Source: Pempheris klunzingeri (Eukaryota; Chordata; Actinopteri; Acropomatiformes; Pempheridae). From it: a DNA stretch of 64,000 nucleotides. This document shows, in pieces, positions 60,181 through 64,000 of the stretch. The notes under the pieces were generated by a model. It saw nothing but the letters and a program-made list of their open reading frames with translations. It searched no databases and had not been told where the DNA came from. The position numbers were made by a program, and so were the translations under genes. The stretch covers positions 12,759,915 to 12,823,914 of the forward strand of contig NC_092032.1 of NCBI RefSeq assembly GCF_042242105.1, in the 5' to 3' direction. Each line of letters begins with the position of its first letter. The first letter of the stretch is position 1.

Positions 60181-61869
60181 TCTTGGTGTCACTTTTGACT
60201 GTTTACCTTGTACATTAAAAATTGCATATGTACATGTAGGACAAGAACCCTTAACATCAGTTAATTCAAAGTTTTGATCCCTTAGGTAACCTTGTCCCTT
60301 TGGACACCATTAAATTTAATTAAAGTTATGTTGATGATTTTTTTGTACTAGGACCTGGTATTTACAGCACATTACCAGTGTCCTATTGTGGACTTATATG
60401 CTGTTAATTCAAATGAGTAGAGCTCTAAAAGGCCTAATCTTCAATCAAGACTGCCCTCCTCTGTGGCAAATCCTTTCAAGGCCAAACCTGTATAGCTGAG
60501 TTTTAAGGTAGGTGTGCGGCAGGGGCAGGGCTTTTCAGGAAATTCCAGTTCTGAATGTGACATGTGAACAACTGTTTCATTAGAGCGCCGCATTACCTGT
60601 CGGTGAATGACTTTGACATGACTCATATTCTGTCCCTGTGGGTTTCAGTGGATGTCTCTCCGATGCAAAGCTAGCAGAGGATTGTGTTCCCAGGAGATTA
60701 GTGTGCAGCCTTCACCGACCCACAATCACTGCTGCCGAGCTCAATCGAATGCCGCTCGGAGTGGAACCCAACTAAAGGGAGATTGTGATTGACTGTTTAA
60801 ATTTAGCATATGAAAAGACTTTGTCAGGTTTGGAGCCAGTGGATTTGTCACATCATGATGTGACTTAAACTGTTGCCAAAAATGCTGACATGGAGCTTTG
60901 TCGATGACTCAGGTTCACAGAATTAAGACAATGAAATTCTACCAAGCAAAACGACCTTTGTTCACTTTTGGATCACACCGTTCTTTCCCATTAGACAACT
61001 TTGCAACTTAGTAAAAGTTTTGATGGAGGCTTTTTTCAGTTTGAGCACACAATCCTCTCTTCTTCACCTTTCTTTTACACCACAGTATGTATCAACTGTA
61101 TGTCTCTTCGGAGCCCCTCCCATGCCCCGCCCTCCCTCTGCCCTTCCAACTTTGCTTGGCATTCCCTATTGGCCTTTAGCACAGTTGGCACCAGGTCTCA
61201 TCTCCTTCATCCACTTCCCCCTCCTGCCCCCCCCCCCTTTACTCTCTCATCCTCTCCCACAGTCTCTAGCCTCTTGCTCTGATCAGGAGAATGGAAAGGC
61301 TGTAAAAGTGATGTCACTGGATGAAGTAGAGCTAAGTAGGGGTATGCTAAGTCCCAGCTTTTACACCTTCACAGGTTTTATTTAAAATCCTGAGAAAGAG
61401 AGAGATTTGGCTAATCCAGCATGTAACTGAAATGATGATTTGACATTTTCCTGAGTTTTCGCCTGCTCTACATTGCACTGCAATGTCAAGACTTAATTTA
61501 TTCCTTGTGATTTGTATAAAGTCTTCCCTTTGGGATTTGGACAGAAACCGCTCAAACTATGCCAACAGTTGTCATTTGTCTTGGAAGCCTTTCCCATGCA
61601 AAATGAACCTTTGGTTTGTTAACCTGTCAGTCAGTGCCGGCATGTTGAAACAACCTAATGAAGCATGAAGAGTTCAATCAGATGAATTTAAAGGGGACTG
61701 ACAAGGTTGGCATTTAGTGCTCCTCCAAAGGCTACATCATGCTGTGTGTGTGCACTTGGAAATGTTCTCCTCAGCGCTACCTCAGCTTGAAACAGATCTA
61801 CCAATCTATGATCTGGTTTTGTCTTGCTCACTCTATTCCTTTATCTTTGCCAACGTTTTTCTATTCCCT

Positions 61870-62030
61870 TAAAGCAAAAATTTGACATTTTTGGAAGTTA
61901 ACTTTTTGTTGACTTGTTTATTGCTAAAAGTTAGGTAAGTATTGCACTGTATCTCATATGTTTAATCCATACAAAACATGAGGTGTAAAGCGACTAGCCT
62001 CTCTTGGCTGCCCACTGATCCTGGCCAACA
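61870..62030 (-). repeat. Dispersed repeat copy, reverse orientation
   Basis: AAATTTGACATTTTTGGAAG, GCTAAAAGTTAGGTAAG and ACATGAGGTGTAAAGC follow the order expected for the reverse complement of the family at 16560-16760 and 62352-62480. Confidence 0.4.
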
Positions 62031-62351
62031 AATAAAGCAGCACATTAACCCTCATAAAACAACAAATTTGCCCTATTTACACTTTGTTTATGATACCAAC
62101 TAAACAGTATTTTAAAGGCAGGTCTGCATCTTATTTTAGGAGTACTTCGTTGGAATTCTCATAACAGATCAAGAGCAATCAAATTAGTTTGACAAAAGAA
62201 AAATATCGGTTGTTTGTGGCTGTCACAGGACTATAATACATTCTGCAGGTACGTATCTGCTGTGCCTACCTGCATGCACACTGCAAGTGCACCTATTGAG
62301 TGCCAATCTAGCTAAACTTGCTAGTTCCTTCAATGTTGCAGACTCTGCCTT

Positions 62352-62480
62352 TAATTAGTGAGCTTTATAGGTAGGCAGATTTTATTACAATTGACCAGAG
62401 ACCGGCTTGCAGTCTCCTCCTGCTGTTTTCAGTCTTTATGCTAAGCTAAGTGAGCTGGCTGCCTTGTGGTTGCCTATACT
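62352..62480 (+). repeat. Dispersed repeat copy, GCTAAGCTAAG family
   Basis: TTAATTAGTGAGCTTTATAG, TAGGCAGATTTTATTAC, TTTCAGTCTTTATGC and TAAGCTAAGTGAGCTGGCTG occur in the family order. This is the best preserved of the copies in the window. Confidence 0.55.
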
Positions 62481-63287
62481 AAGTGTACTTAATTTGTTGG
62501 CTCATTAGGACTACATCACCCTCTCACTTGGACTCGCGCGACAGTGCTCATTTGCACTCCGTCCCTCGCTCAGCGCTTTCAGCATTGTCACCTGTCACTT
62601 CTTGTCACTTCCTCTCCTCCCTACAGCCATTTCAGACAAGGAGATGAACATCACACTAAGCTCAGAAACACTGAGAGAGGAGGGAACTGTGTGTGGAGAA
62701 CAGAGGAGAGAAATGAAGTCAAACAGACTGCCTTTTCTCAATGAGCTTCAAAGAGCTGTCACATCAGAGACACGAGGCTGCACTCTTCTTACGCTCGCCT
62801 CTCGCTTCTTGCCAAGTCACTTGCTCATGTGCTCACACATACACCGACTATCTCGCACATTCAGACGCACATCTAGGCTGTGTTTCCCGCCTTTCCTCAT
62901 CTGTCCTCTTTTTGAATGGGTTTGTCTCTTTTCCTCGCCGCTACGTCACATTTTCTGCTGTGCACCGTCATTCCGCGACGAACCCATTGAACCCACTGCC
63001 TCTCTCTCTCTCCTTACTCTGCCTCTCTGTCTCGCTGTGTCTAAGACTCACTGCAATAACACTGTCTAGTCCCAGGTGGCCTGTCATCGTCAGCTCCTCT
63101 GGGTAATGCGGTGCTCGACTGAGTGCTGCAGGCGAGGACATCCTGAAGTGATTGAGCAAATAGAAGTCTTTGCACCTCAAGTCTGGCACAGTTGCTAAAA
63201 CACAATCCATTTAGTCCTGGAACTGTGTCATGGACAGCATTTCGGGACCTTGAAAAGGCCATTTCCAGCTTTTGTTTGAGAGTACTG

Positions 63288-63447
<160 letters not shown>

Positions 63448-64000
63448 CTGAGGGTGCATGTGTGTGTGTGAGCAGGAGAGGGAGGGACAGAGACAGTGTA
63501 GCAGTGTGATGTTTGTGTATCGCTGCAGCACAATGCAGCTTGTCAGGCAAGTGGCATTCTTTTTGCTTCTCTGCTTTGTCCCCATTCACCAGTGTCGCCC
63601 AATTTTCTGTCGTACCAAATGCACATACGGAACCTCTTTTCAGAGAGATGTTCTTTATTCTTTGCAAAGTCTTTGCACAAAGGAAATCATACACTGACAG
63701 CAGTCTGACTTTTCATCCAGAGCGCTCCTTTTATTCAGAAGGAGCCAGGCTGAGGGGGACATGCTGACCTGCCAGGTCAGTGAGCAGAGCAACACTAGTT
63801 CTCCATTCAGCACGGGCAACTAAAGACAAAGCAACAGTTTGACTTATAACCTCAAATGTGAGCATGCACGCTTATCTTTCATGCAGATCTCCGGCCAATT
63901 CCAAAAACGTGAAAAGCACGTGGACTCTAAAAAGAATTCATACTATCTAAAACTGTAAAGCTCAGTTTGTATATGTGAAAGTTAAACTGAGTGAAAGAGA

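Overview
The window looks like nuclear DNA of a ray-finned (teleost, probably spiny-rayed) fish. The genes are split by GT-AG introns, the exons encode vertebrate signalling proteins, and the non-coding DNA is full of microsatellites and degraded copies of repeats I associate with fish genomes. All four recognisable genes lie on the + strand, head to tail. No bacterial-type operon, CRISPR array, tRNA or rRNA was seen.

Layout. (1) 1-3735: upstream DNA without a recognisable gene. (2) About 3736-30330: a complete MEKK2/MEKK3-type MAP kinase kinase kinase. It has 16 exons from the start-codon exon, gives 602 residues (N-terminal PB1 domain, Ser-rich linker, C-terminal kinase domain) and has a roughly 1.9 kb 3' UTR. 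It mixes MAP3K2-like and MAP3K3-like signatures and may be a third paralogue kept in fish. (3) About 31425-37110: a complete cry-dash gene (CRY-DASH cryptochrome/photolyase), 14 exons, 521 residues, with intact FAD-site residues. (4) About 37640-42460: a complete myd88 gene, 5 exons, 285 residues (294 from an upstream in-frame ATG), death domain plus TIR domain. Its fourth intron appears to use a GC donor. (5) From 43249 past the right edge: the first three coding exons of oxsr1 (STE20-family kinase OSR1). The rest of the gene lies beyond 64000.

How they fit together. MyD88 is the Toll/IL-1 receptor adaptor. MEKK2/3-type kinases feed MAPK and NF-kB pathways, and mammalian MEKK3 acts downstream of IL-1R/TLR4, so a MEKK next to myd88 is suggestive, though neighbourhood does not prove joint function. 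Oxsr1 is the WNK-activated kinase for cation-chloride cotransporters. CRY-DASH repairs UV damage in DNA under light. The myd88-oxsr1 pair is also adjacent in mammals (human 3p22). The MEKK and cry-dash occupy the upstream side here.

I found no new multi-gene system. The points that most deserve a second look are the hybrid MEKK with a shortened linker, the GC-AG intron in myd88, an E'-box/D-box-like palindrome in front of cry-dash, a 23-bp-arm perfect hairpin in the last cry-dash intron, and several small transposon copies, including a piggyBac-type MITE with both TTAA ends.
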